Assembly (NCBI RefSeq): GCF_015550595.1
Contig: NZ_JADNBB010000028.1
Coordinates: 1 to 64,000, forward strand
Reading direction: 5' to 3'
Source of the DNA: Parabacteroides goldsteinii
GTDB taxonomy: Bacteria; Bacteroidota; Bacteroidia; Bacteroidales; Tannerellaceae
Length of the DNA: 64,000 bases
Part shown: positions 36,006-44,364 of the stretch, in pieces
How positions within the stretch are numbered: the stretch's first letter is position 1
Layout of the letters: each line of letters begins with the position of its first letter
Translations under genes and position numbers: made by a program
Notes under the pieces: generated by a model
What the model saw: the letters and a program-made list of their open reading frames with translations, nothing else
Database searches by the model: none
What the model was told of the DNA's origin: nothing

Positions 36006-36875
36006 TCAAATACGTTCCAATACAGTTTCTATCAGTCCGGTCAATGAGCCTTTGTAGTTAGTATTCATATTCTTGTCTACACGACCTGCGATGATACAGC
36101 AAACAGTCATTGCCCGGTGTCCCATTAATGCGGCAAGGCCGGCAAGAGAAGAACTTTCCATTTCGAAATTAGTGATTTGTTGTCCGTTGTAATTGAAAGC
36201 TTCAATCTTTTCATTCAACTTCGGATCGGCAAGCGGCAGACGCAACTCACGCCCCTGCGGGCCGTAAAAACCATTGGCAGCAATAGTTATGCCACGAATG
36301 ATATCATTACCGGTGATTTGCTTTATCAGAGAAGGATCGGCAGAAACAACATAAGGAGAGAGGTTGGGTAATTGCCAGTCCAGTTGTTTTATCAATTCGG
36401 TTTCAAACCCGGAGTCTCTGACACGTTCTGTATCTCCATAAAAATAAATGACTCCATCGAAACCGATCGATTTCTCGGCAGCAACGTAAGTGCCGACCGG
36501 CACAAACGGTTGAAGTCCGCCGGATGTACCGACCCGGACCAAGGTCAGTTGTTTAAACTCCGGCTTTGCCGTGCGTGTTGCAAAGTCAATATTAGCCAGA
36601 GCATCCAGTTCATTCAGTACGATATCGATGTTATCTGTACCGATCCCATGCGAAACAACGGTGATACGTTTCCCTTTATATGTTCCTGTAATAGAGTGGA
36701 ATTCCCGACTGGAAACTTCGCACTCTTGCGTATCGAAGTAAGATGCAACGGTTGAAACCCTGTCTGGGTCACCAACCAGGACAACTCTGTCTGCCAGCTG
36801 TTCCGGTTTGAGATGCAGATGGAAAGCGCTTCCATCTGCATTTATGATTAATTCGGATTCGGGAATTACTCTCAT
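36006..36875 (-). CDS. Nucleoside phosphorylase (uridine phosphorylase-like)
   Basis: This 289-residue protein has the PNP/UDP family signatures: VVLVGDPDRV near the start, VSHGIGTDNIDIVLNEL, RVGTSGGLQP and FEMESSSLAGLAALMGHRA. It should cleave nucleosides with phosphate to give ribose 1-phosphate and a base. Location next to rpiA fits ribose salvage into the pentose phosphate pathway. Substrate preference is uncertain. Confidence 0.9.
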   Translation of the reverse strand: MRVIPESELIINADGSAFHLHLKPEQLADRVVLVGDPDRVSTVASYFDTQECEVSSREFHSITGTYKGKRITVVSHGIGTDNIDIVLNELDALANIDFATRTAKPEFKQLTLVRVGTSGGLQPFVPVGTYVAAEKSIGFDGVIYFYGDTERVRDSGFETELIKQLDWQLPNLSPYVVSADPSLIKQITGNDIIRGITIAANGFYGPQGRELRLPLADPKLNEKIEAFNYNGQQITNFEMESSSLAGLAALMGHRAMTVCCIIAGRVDKNMNTNYKGSLTGLIETVLERI

Positions 36876-36883
36876 ATTCTAAA

Positions 36884-37879
36884 TCAGTCTTTAAGCGGTT
36901 TAGATGGAGAATTTGCCGGTCTGGCTATCGATTCGCGCATAGAAGTATCCGCATCGATATTTTTCATCTTATAATAATCCATGATTCCCATATTACCGGA
37001 GCGGAATGCTTCAGCCATAGCTTTTGGCACTTCTGCTTCAGCTTCAATCACTTTTGCACGGGCTTCCTGTGCTTTCGCTTTCATTTCCTGTTCCAGGGCG
37101 ACAGCCATTGCACGACGTTCCTCGGCTTTAGCCTGGGCGATATTTTTGTCGGCCTGAGCCTGGTCCATTTGCAGGAAGGCACCGATATTCTTACCTATAT
37201 CGATATCCGCGATGTCGATGGACAGGATCTCGAAAGCCGTACCGGCATCCAGTCCTTTACGCAATACCAGTTTAGAGATAGAATCCGGATTTTCCAATAC
37301 CGTTTTATGGCTTTCCGACGAACCGATGGATGATACGATACCTTCACCGACACGGGCCAGGATGGTTTCTTCACCGGCACCACCCACCAACTGTTTGATG
37401 TTGGCACGAACGGTAACACGTGCCTTTGCGATCAACTGGATACCATCTTTGGCAACAGCTGTCACAGGAGGCGTATCGATCACTTTCGGGTTAACCGACA
37501 TCTGAACGGCTTCGAATACATCACGGCCGGCCAGGTCGATAGCAGTAGCCATCTGGAAAGGCAGGTCGATGTTTGCTTTAGAAGCAGACACCAGCGCATG
37601 AACCACTTTCTCAACATGTCCGCCAGCCAGATAATGCGCTTCCAATTCATCGCGGGTCAGGCTTTTAATACCAGCTTTATGTGCTTCGATCATGGCACGA
37701 GCTATGATGTAAGGAGGTACATTACGGATACGCATAAGGAACAGCTGTATCAATGAAATGTTTACACCCGAAACTTTAGCCGAGATCCACAGCAGGAACG
37801 GCACATAGTAAAAGAAAATTGCCAGCAGCAAGACCGCTGCACCCAGTAGGATAAAAGGCAAATAGTTCAATTCTTCCAT
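36884..37879 (-). CDS. floA: Flotillin-like protein FloA
   Basis: This 331-residue protein has one N-terminal membrane hairpin (residues 6-33), the FloA-specific [20 protein letters not shown] segment, an SPFH-like core and a long coiled coil ([20 protein letters not shown]). It forms oligomers in membrane microdomains. It follows nfeD by 10 bp, its usual partner. Confidence 0.96.
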   Translation of the reverse strand: MEELNYLPFILLGAAVLLLAIFFYYVPFLLWISAKVSGVNISLIQLFLMRIRNVPPYIIARAMIEAHKAGIKSLTRDELEAHYLAGGHVEKVVHALVSASKANIDLPFQMATAIDLAGRDVFEAVQMSVNPKVIDTPPVTAVAKDGIQLIAKARVTVRANIKQLVGGAGEETILARVGEGIVSSIGSSESHKTVLENPDSISKLVLRKGLDAGTAFEILSIDIADIDIGKNIGAFLQMDQAQADKNIAQAKAEERRAMAVALEQEMKAKAQEARAKVIEAEAEVPKAMAEAFRSGNMGIMDYYKMKNIDADTSMRESIARPANSPSKPLKD

Positions 37880-37889
37880 ATAAATATAA

Positions 37890-38378
37890 TTAAGCGTGAA
37901 TATCTGTTTGTTCTACTTTCTTAACCAAAACATTATAACCGTCGACACGGACAATTTCAACGGGAGTATTTTCGTTTATCAGTTCGTCCATTGACTTTGC
38001 TTCAACGGTAATACCTTTGAAACGGGCTTTCCCTATAGGAGCGAGACGGGAAAGTGTGATTCCTTCGTCACCGGGTTCGATGCCCAGGTCACGGCTGGAA
38101 GTCAGCTTCGAGTCGACGTTCGTATTCAGAGCCACCCTGTGAAACGACCGCGAACGCAATAACCATACAAATGCACTACCGAAAGTCACCAATGACAGGA
38201 ATAAAGTGATGTGTCCCGCCATTTCGCTCACCGCGTAGGCATAAATAACACCGGCGGCGGCAAAAAGGAATCCTCCGATTCCAGCAATCGTTATACCCGG
38301 TAGCAGAAATATTTCCAGCAGGATAAGCACGATGGCTACAAGCATTAAAAAGACAATAATGGTTATTTCCCAGATCAT
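37890..38378 (-). CDS. NfeD family membrane protein
   Basis: This 162-residue protein has several membrane helices in its first 85 residues and a C-terminal OB-fold domain ([45 protein letters not shown]). NfeD proteins partner with flotillins such as the FloA encoded next. It follows the TPR gene by 15 bp. Confidence 0.9.
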   Translation of the reverse strand: MIWEITIIVFLMLVAIVLILLEIFLLPGITIAGIGGFLFAAAGVIYAYAVSEMAGHITLFLSLVTFGSAFVWLLRSRSFHRVALNTNVDSKLTSSRDLGIEPGDEGITLSRLAPIGKARFKGITVEAKSMDELINENTPVEIVRVDGYNVLVKKVEQTDIHA

Positions 38379-38393
38379 GATAGTTGGGCTGAA

Positions 38394-39833
38394 TTATCTG
38401 TTACTCTTTAAATAATTAATCTCCGTGTTACGGGCTTTCTTTTCCAATTCGTCAGGCTGGCTGAGCAGGTTGTTCAGTTGCTCTTCAGCCTCGAGAATTG
38501 TCGGTTTAAGCTGTTCTTTTTTTGCACTATTCCCGGAAGAATAAGATGCTCTAAGGTCAGCCAGCTTTTCATTCAGTTCTTTTATCTGTTTGTTCAGCGA
38601 AACAACTTTTTCGTAGTAGCTTTTCGCTTCGGGACTTTTTATTTCATCTAGCTTATAATAAACCAGACTGTTGTTTATCACGAATTCGAAGTCTTTTTCG
38701 ATTTTTGCTTCACCGTAAGGAATTTCTTTATGTGCCAGTTCAATCAGGCTGGTGTAATCGCTACCCGGTTTCCATGAATCCTGTATGGAAGTAATGGCGG
38801 CACGGGCACGTTTTACTTCTATGTCTTCGCTTTCTACCCGGCTGTGTTCGTTGTTCGGAATGAACAGGTAGACACAAACCTTATCTTCCGGCTGAAAACG
38901 GTCGGAGACGAACCATCCCAATTCCTTAGTCTCGTCGTAAACCATCATATAGTCGTTGAAGGGAGAATTGAAAGGCATACTTAGTTGTTCCGGAGCCAGA
39001 TAAGTATCAGAGTTGATATTATAACGGGTAACGAACAGGTCATAACCGCCTAACGAACCGTTTCCTTTTGAAGCGTAATATACCGTTACACCATCAGACA
39101 GGACAAACGGATAGTTGTCGTCGCTCTTGCTGTTAATGTTCATCGGCAACTGTTTCTCATCCCCCCATTTATCCAATAGCTTGGATTGTGTAAAGAGACA
39201 ATAATGGTCGTTGTCGGTTGCATGTGCATAATAAATTTTATCGCCCTTCTGATTCATATAGACTGTCGAAGCAACAGGTTCGTTTGTCTGGAAGAAATCT
39301 TTGAATGAAGTCAACGTACCGCTTTCTTCACTCAGGGTATAGGCGGTGAGGAAGTCTTCTTTATCGACTACAAGACTGTCGATTATCTGGACATCTTCTG
39401 TTTTCTCCATCATGCGGTGTGCATTTTCAGCCAATGATAGTTTGTCGTCGAAAGCCTGTGTATCCAACTTCTTTTTAGTCAGCAGTTCTATGTATTCTTC
39501 GAGCGTTTCGGCTGCTTCGTCGAAACGATAGGTTTGAAAGTAGACATCCGACAGGTAACGGTAAGCGTCCTGTACTTTACGTTTCACTGCCACTTTCAGG
39601 TGTTTTTCGGCACCGACCAGATCGCCTGTTTCAAAGCAGCAGACGCCATACCAATGGTTGTAGGATGAATTACTGGGGGCTTGTTTCACCAGCTTCTCAA
39701 ATGCGGGTTTAGCTTCGGCATATTGCCCTTCGTTGTATAGTTTTTTTGCCTGGTCCAGGCTTTGAGCCTGCAGGCCGCTGCAAAGTAACGTAATTCCAAT
39801 TGTGTAAAACAGTTTCTTAGATAACCGGCTCAT
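38394..39833 (-). CDS. Secreted TPR and PD40 beta-propeller protein
   Basis: This 479-residue protein has a signal peptide (cleavage near GLQAQ) and TPR repeats from 24 to about 150. A PD40/WD40-like propeller region follows (QKGDKIYYAHATDNDHY, SDDNYPFVLSDGVTVYYASKG) and then a C-terminal coiled coil. This layout resembles the N-terminal parts of Bacteroidetes PorE-type envelope proteins but it has no OmpA domain. It is the first gene of the floA-rpiA operon. Function unknown. Confidence 0.75.
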   Translation of the reverse strand: MSRLSKKLFYTIGITLLCSGLQAQSLDQAKKLYNEGQYAEAKPAFEKLVKQAPSNSSYNHWYGVCCFETGDLVGAEKHLKVAVKRKVQDAYRYLSDVYFQTYRFDEAAETLEEYIELLTKKKLDTQAFDDKLSLAENAHRMMEKTEDVQIIDSLVVDKEDFLTAYTLSEESGTLTSFKDFFQTNEPVASTVYMNQKGDKIYYAHATDNDHYCLFTQSKLLDKWGDEKQLPMNINSKSDDNYPFVLSDGVTVYYASKGNGSLGGYDLFVTRYNINSDTYLAPEQLSMPFNSPFNDYMMVYDETKELGWFVSDRFQPEDKVCVYLFIPNNEHSRVESEDIEVKRARAAITSIQDSWKPGSDYTSLIELAHKEIPYGEAKIEKDFEFVINNSLVYYKLDEIKSPEAKSYYEKVVSLNKQIKELNEKLADLRASYSSGNSAKKEQLKPTILEAEEQLNNLLSQPDELEKKARNTEINYLKSNR

Positions 39834-39865
39834 TTTCTCTTGTTGTAATATAATTATACTGATTC

Positions 39866-39873
39866 AAAGATAA
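39866..39873 (-). promoter_or_regulatory. -7 box TATCTTTG of the TPR-nfeD-floA operon
   Basis: The complement of CAAAGATA here is an exact match to TAnnTTTG, 33 bp upstream of the TPR gene start. No clear -33 element is seen. Confidence 0.55.
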
Positions 39874-39914
39874 TAATATTTTTAGTTAGGCATACAATTC
39901 ATTGGATAAATATC

Positions 39915-39922
39915 TATTTTTG
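39915..39922 (+). promoter_or_regulatory. -7 box TATTTTTG upstream of ttcA
   Basis: This plus-strand match to TAnnTTTG lies 20 bp before the ttcA start. It is divergent from the -7 box at 39,866-39,873. Confidence 0.45.
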
Positions 39923-39941
39923 TGCCCGATTTAAAGATAAT

Positions 39942-40688
39942 ATGGCAAAGTTGACTCCAGAAGAGCTCCTGTTCAGGAAAGTAGAAGAGAAGGTGAAGAA
40001 GGCTATTTTCGAATATGACCTGATAGCTAACGGCGATCGTATCCTGATCGGATTGTCGGGAGGGAAAGATTCGCTTGCTTTGGTCGACCTGCTGGGACGT
40101 CGGTCTAAAATATACAATCCCCGCTTCGAAGTGGTGGTTGCCCATATTGTGATGACCAACATCCCTTATCATTCGGATATGGAGTATCTAAAGAGTTGTG
40201 CCGACGAGCATAACTTGCCGTTTTTCATCCACGAAACGAGTTTCGATGCTTCGACGGATACCCGTAAGTCGCCTTGTTTCCTTTGTTCCTGGACACGCAG
40301 GAAAGCATTGTTCGATATTGCTAAGAAGCATAGTTGCAACAAGATCGCGCTAGGGCATCACCAGGATGATATTATTGAAACGTTGCTGATGAACATGACG
40401 CATCAGGGAGCTATCGGAACGATGCCTCCGCGACTGAAGATGGATAAGTTCGATATGGAGATCATCCGACCGATGTGTCTGGTCGAAGAAAAGGATTTGA
40501 TCCGTATCGCTGCCTGGAAAGGGTATCGGAAACAGATTAAGAACTGCCCCTACGAATCCGGCTCCAGCCGTTCGGAAATGAAAGAGGTGCTGGCCCGCCT
40601 GGAAGCGATCAACCCGGAGGCTCGTTACAGTATCTGGAACAGCATGTCAAATATACAACCGGATTATCTTCCTCAAAAAAAGAAATAA
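39942..40688 (+). CDS. ttcA: tRNA 2-thiocytidine synthetase TtcA family
   Basis: This 248-residue protein has the PP-loop SGGKDSLA, a CxxC centre in SPCFLCSWTRRKALF and the GHHQDDIIETLL segment, as in TtcA. TtcA thiolates cytidine 32 of some tRNAs using an iron-sulfur cluster and ATP. The second Cys pair position and the NCPYESG motif near 205 fit the family. It is followed within 4 bp by a small membrane protein gene. Confidence 0.9.
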   Translation: MAKLTPEELLFRKVEEKVKKAIFEYDLIANGDRILIGLSGGKDSLALVDLLGRRSKIYNPRFEVVVAHIVMTNIPYHSDMEYLKSCADEHNLPFFIHETSFDASTDTRKSPCFLCSWTRRKALFDIAKKHSCNKIALGHHQDDIIETLLMNMTHQGAIGTMPPRLKMDKFDMEIIRPMCLVEEKDLIRIAAWKGYRKQIKNCPYESGSSRSEMKEVLARLEAINPEARYSIWNSMSNIQPDYLPQKKK

Positions 40689-40691
40689 ATT

Positions 40692-41063
40692 ATGCAGGGA
40701 TTTTATGCAATACTGTTATTAGTCGTATCGAATGTCTTTATGACGCTTGCGTGGTACGGTCATCTGAAGATGAAACAACAGTTCAGTTGGTTTGAAAGTC
40801 TGCCGTTGATCGGTGTTATCTTGTTTAGCTGGGGGATCGCTTTCCTGGAATATTGTTGCCAGGTTCCCGCTAACCGGATGGGATTCCGTGAGAATGGCGG
40901 TCCGTTCAATCTTATACAATTAAAAGTGATACAGGAGGTTATTACTTTAGTGGTCTTCATCGCTTTCAGCACGATCGCTTTTAAGGGAGAATCTTTCAAG
41001 TGGAATCATGCACTGGCTTGTTTGTTGTTGGTTGCAGCTGTCTATTTGGTGTTTAAGAAATAA
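40692..41063 (+). CDS. DMT-superfamily small membrane protein (DUF486)
   Basis: This 123-residue protein has four predicted membrane helices and the DUF486 signature EYCCQVPANRMGF with a following FNLIQLKVIQEVITL. It belongs to the drug/metabolite transporter superfamily; the substrate is unknown. It is probably cotranscribed with ttcA. Confidence 0.9.
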   Translation: MQGFYAILLLVVSNVFMTLAWYGHLKMKQQFSWFESLPLIGVILFSWGIAFLEYCCQVPANRMGFRENGGPFNLIQLKVIQEVITLVVFIAFSTIAFKGESFKWNHALACLLLVAAVYLVFKK

Positions 41064-41399
41064 TTGGCATCAGTGGTTCAGTTTTAGTCTAATTTGAGTA
41101 TCCTAACGCATGAATACTGACCTTTTAGTTCAATAATCCTATCTTCTTTTCTTTTTGTCAGCTATCGAACGCTTGTTTGTCAGCCGTCAAATGCTTATTC
41201 GATAACTGTGAAACAAGCGTTCGATAAATGACAAACAATAAAAAGATGCTAACTTTCATAATAAGAAGCCGTTATCTATCCTGTTATTATCTACTGGCCC
41301 TGACTTACTTTCGCTTGAAGGAGTGAACTAAAAACAGATGTTGATATTAGGTATGAATATGAAGCATTATTCTAAAAGTAGAACCGTTTCCTTCATATA
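41064..41399. other. 336-bp convergent intergenic region
   Basis: This gap lies between the plus-strand DUF486 gene and the minus-strand zinc-ribbon genes. Its main content is the 22-bp repeat array at 41,154-41,241. A weak ATATGAAG/CTTCATAT hairpin (41,357-41,364 and 41,391-41,398) lies beside the stop codon of the minus gene. No gene is seen. Confidence 0.6.
41154..41241. repeat. Four 22-bp dyad repeats, convergent junction A
   Basis: Units start at 41,154, 41,176, 41,198 and 41,220, each beginning TTTGTCA or TTCGATA and carrying AAC/AAAC near position 15, often with GCTTG or AAGCG at the end. Because units 1 and 3 complement each other, a perfect 16-bp inverted repeat arises (41,163-41,178 with 41,211-41,226), extended by TTTGTCA/TGACAAA outside. 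The same repeat family is seen at 58,415-58,480. Confidence 0.75.
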
Positions 41400-41897
41400 T
41401 TAATTTTTATATTCTTTGTTTTCTGCTCCGCAGGCGGCACATTTAGGAATCCAAGAATTCAATAACCCACAAGTTGAACATCTCCAATGTTCCGGTATTG
41501 TTCCGATATCTGGTGTTCGGTTACTGCTTCCGGAGGCTACTAAGTCAACACTTCCTTCATATGCCATATTTAAAGGAGTATTATTGATTTTGGTTATGAC
41601 TAATCTTCCATAACCTTGTTGGTCTGACTCGGTAAACTTTATATCTACGAAACAGTTGTGAACACCAGGCTTAAGTACTGTAGTGATGGTACGAAAAGAA
41701 CCTCCGTTATTTGGATAAATTCGAACATTGGTTCCTATACCTGCTTCATAATGGCATCCGTTTGTTCCTTCAAATGCAAAGATAAAAGTATATTCAGCCT
41801 CTTCTGTACAATATATTTGTCCGGAAATTGAATTATCGCCATTAGAAAGTGTATGTGTTGTTTTTATCATGTTTTTGTTTAGATCAATTTCCGTCAT
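41400..41897 (-). CDS. Zinc-ribbon protein lacking a signal peptide, tandem copy of its neighbour
   Basis: Starting at ATG 41,897 the 165-residue product matches most of the neighbouring lipoprotein: QIYCTEEAEYTFIFAFEGTN, FRTITTVLKPGVHNCFVDI, DQQGYGRLVITKINN, VDLVASGSSN and a C-terminal zinc ribbon CSTCGLLNSWIPKCAACG. It has no signal sequence of its own; its start lies 14 bp inside the end of the neighbour. It may be a truncated duplicate, translationally coupled, or read through a frameshift as a second repeat. Confidence 0.65.
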   Translation of the reverse strand: MTEIDLNKNMIKTTHTLSNGDNSISGQIYCTEEAEYTFIFAFEGTNGCHYEAGIGTNVRIYPNNGGSFRTITTVLKPGVHNCFVDIKFTESDQQGYGRLVITKINNTPLNMAYEGSVDLVASGSSNRTPDIGTIPEHWRCSTCGLLNSWIPKCAACGAENKEYKN

Positions 41898-42489
41898 ATT
41901 TGGAATTTTCGGTTCCACAAATAGGGCATTTATCACTCCAGGAATTAAGAATACCACAACTCGGACAGTGCCAATGCCCTGGTATTGTTCCACCACTTGT
42001 GTCTTGCAAATTACTGTATCCGGAAGCTACTAGATCGACTGATTCACCAGTATACTCGCTGGATAACGGGTTGTTGTTAATTTGGGTTATAATCAGTCTT
42101 GCATAGCCTTGTTGATCTGGTCCGGTGAATAATAGATGTACATAACAGTGATTAATTCCCGGCTTAAGAACTCTTGTTATTGTTCGGAAATTACTTCCGT
42201 TATCAGGGCGTATCATTGGAGAAGTGCCTATACTTGCTTCATAACCCACATTTCCTGTCGCTTCAAAAGCAAATATAAATGTATATGTAGCTTCTCTTGA
42301 ACAATAAATATCTCCTGAAATCCAACAATCTCCGGTTTCGGAAGTGATTGTTTCTATGTTATTGAAATAAGTAAAATCTTTAATGACGGAACGAGTCATT
42401 ATATTGGATTCAGAGTCCATGGTTATCGAATTATCACATGCGGACATTGCCAATAATAGGCTTAAAAAAATATAGGATCGCTTATTCAT
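41884..42489 (-). CDS. Lipoprotein with a C-terminal zinc ribbon
   Basis: I place the start at ATG 42,489 (MNKRSYIFLSLLLAMSACDNS), a lipoprotein signal with AMSAC lipobox; the longer frame adds 22 residues upstream. The 201-residue protein has a beta-rich domain (DIYCSREATYTFIFAFEAT, FRTITRVLKPGINHCYVHLL) and a zinc ribbon CPSCGILNSWSDKCPICG. A zinc ribbon on an exported lipoprotein is unusual. It lies just downstream of susD beyond a terminator hairpin. Confidence 0.72.
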   Translation of the reverse strand: MNKRSYIFLSLLLAMSACDNSITMDSESNIMTRSVIKDFTYFNNIETITSETGDCWISGDIYCSREATYTFIFAFEATGNVGYEASIGTSPMIRPDNGSNFRTITRVLKPGINHCYVHLLFTGPDQQGYARLIITQINNNPLSSEYTGESVDLVASGYSNLQDTSGGTIPGHWHCPSCGILNSWSDKCPICGTENSKYDGN

Positions 42490-42531
42490 GATTTTAATCG
42501 TTTGACTTAATAGAAATATAAAAATAATAAA

Positions 42532-42562
42532 AGAGAGTATGTCACATATTGGCATACTCTCT
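42532..42562 (-). terminator. Hairpin after susD
   Basis: AGAGAGTATG (42,532-42,541) and CATACTCTCT (42,553-42,562) form a perfect 10-bp stem; on the minus strand TTTTATTATTTTT follows. It lies 9 bp past the susD stop codon and upstream of the zinc-ribbon lipoprotein gene, so the latter is transcribed by readthrough or its own promoter. Confidence 0.75.
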
Positions 42563-42570
42563 TTTGTTGA

Positions 42571-44349
42571 TTAATTTAAAATAACTCCACTATTGTCTGT
42601 CGGATTTTGTGTCAACGTGCTACCACTTGGGTAGGAGTTAATGGCATCCTGCGAGATATAGAACGTAACGCGGTAGTCGGTAGCCGGTATATCTTTCGTT
42701 GCTTCGTGAGGACCGGGATAACGGCGGTACAATGTATCGCCGTTGCGGAATACATCAAAGCTGCGTTCGGCCTGATAAGCCAATTCAAGTTGACGCTCTT
42801 TGTCAATCAACGTGGAGGCATTGTTTGCATCCAGAGATGAATAACCGGCACCGGGGATAGAACGCTCGCGGATAGTGTTCAGATCGGCTAATGCTTCACT
42901 GTAACGTCCTAGCTTAGCATATGCCTCCGCACGGTTAAGATAGATTTCGCCCAAACGGGAGATGATTGGAGAATGAAGATGTGAGTCTTCACCTTCGCGC
43001 GAACATTTTGTGATATAAAACTCGGGATAAACACGGTTTAATGACATCTGATAGTCGATAACACCTGTGTAGGTTTCTCCGTCAGAATAAGATATCGAGT
43101 AGATTTGCTGTGCTTCGTCTACTACAGTCATCGGATAAGTTTTTTCTTCTCCTTCAACAACTTCCGTACAGCGGTATTGGTTGCCGTTCTTGTTTAAAGT
43201 TGCTTGCACGTAGTTGAAGTTTGTGTGTTCACCACTTGCGTTGTATACTTTCTTGATAAAGCGGAAAACTTCTGTGTATTTGCCGTTATCATCAACCACA
43301 TACTGTGGCTCAATGAAGTTTGCACGTGCATCTACAATCTTCTTCCGGTCAGGACGCCAGTCGTTGCGGCCTGTTTCGTTCAGCAAGTCAATATATTTGG
43401 CACTGGCGAACATTTCGCCCCAACCCATACCGCCGATGTTGGCATACATACCACCGATGCCGTAATAATGGTCGAAGCCGGAGAATTCGGAAGCTACCCG
43501 TTTTACAACGAAGATAGACTCTTTATTGTTTTCCGGTGTATAGGTGTTGTAGTTCATAAACTCGTTATGTGGTAACAACTGATAAACACCGGAGTTGATT
43601 ACTTGCGTAGCATAGTAAACAGCCGAGTCTGCATATTGTGTGTTAGGATTTGAATAAGTACCGCTCATATATAAATATACGCGCGACAACATGGCTTGAG
43701 CAGCTCCGATGGATGCGTAGGCCGGACCTTCATTGATAGTCAGCATGCTTTCTGCTTTGCGCAAGTCGGCAATAGCTTGTGCATAACTTTCTTCAACCGT
43801 TGAACGGTCTGGTAATTGCAAATTCTCTAGATCATCTGGTGTTCCGTTGACGATAGGTACCCCCAGATTTTTATTTGGCGCTTGATAATAAGGGCGGGAG
43901 TAGGCACGAGTAAGGTAGAAATACATCATACCTCTGATATAGTAGCATTCGCCCAACTTGTTGTCTATGTCTTCGCTTTGTCCTTCTTCAATCATTTTGA
44001 TGATGTTGGAAGTCTGGGCTATGGCTTTGTAGCCTGAATTCCAGAAGGCATCCAGTCGATAATTCTCGGCAGTACGAGAGAAAGAGATGAATTCGTAGAA
44101 TGCATCCGTGGATGAGCCTCGAATCATCATATTGTCGCCCGCATATTCACCGAGGCGGTGCATCGGGTCAGACCATGTTTTCAATTGGGCATAGGCGCCA
44201 CGCACTAAGCCGTCGAGTGCTTTATTCGGGTCCGAAGTTATGTCTTCGGCCGCCATGCTTCCATTAGGTAATCGTTCGATATCGCAGGAAGTCAACAGTG
44301 TTCCTATGCAAACAGTTGCCAGAAAGAATTTCTTTATATTAGTTTTCAT
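42571..44349 (-). CDS. SusD/RagB family nutrient-binding lipoprotein
   Basis: This 592-residue protein has a lipobox (TLLTSCDIE) and the SusD layout: an N-terminal helical TPR-like region, GECYYIRGMMYFYLTRAYS near 130-150, and LGEIYLNRAEAYAKLGRYSEAL near 455-475 followed by RQLELAYQAERSFDVFR. It binds substrate at the cell surface for the adjacent SusC transporter. No glycoside hydrolase lies nearby, so the nutrient is unknown and need not be a glycan. Confidence 0.95.
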   Translation of the reverse strand: MKTNIKKFFLATVCIGTLLTSCDIERLPNGSMAAEDITSDPNKALDGLVRGAYAQLKTWSDPMHRLGEYAGDNMMIRGSSTDAFYEFISFSRTAENYRLDAFWNSGYKAIAQTSNIIKMIEEGQSEDIDNKLGECYYIRGMMYFYLTRAYSRPYYQAPNKNLGVPIVNGTPDDLENLQLPDRSTVEESYAQAIADLRKAESMLTINEGPAYASIGAAQAMLSRVYLYMSGTYSNPNTQYADSAVYYATQVINSGVYQLLPHNEFMNYNTYTPENNKESIFVVKRVASEFSGFDHYYGIGGMYANIGGMGWGEMFASAKYIDLLNETGRNDWRPDRKKIVDARANFIEPQYVVDDNGKYTEVFRFIKKVYNASGEHTNFNYVQATLNKNGNQYRCTEVVEGEEKTYPMTVVDEAQQIYSISYSDGETYTGVIDYQMSLNRVYPEFYITKCSREGEDSHLHSPIISRLGEIYLNRAEAYAKLGRYSEALADLNTIRERSIPGAGYSSLDANNASTLIDKERQLELAYQAERSFDVFRNGDTLYRRYPGPHEATKDIPATDYRVTFYISQDAINSYPSGSTLTQNPTDNSGVILN

Positions 44350-44364
44350 ATTTACTTAGCTAGT

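Noticed and set aside
41154-41241. Possible CRISPR array or simple terminator
   Set aside because: The 22-bp units abut with no spacers, and the fold is larger than a terminator and not followed by a T run. It was kept as a repeat family instead.
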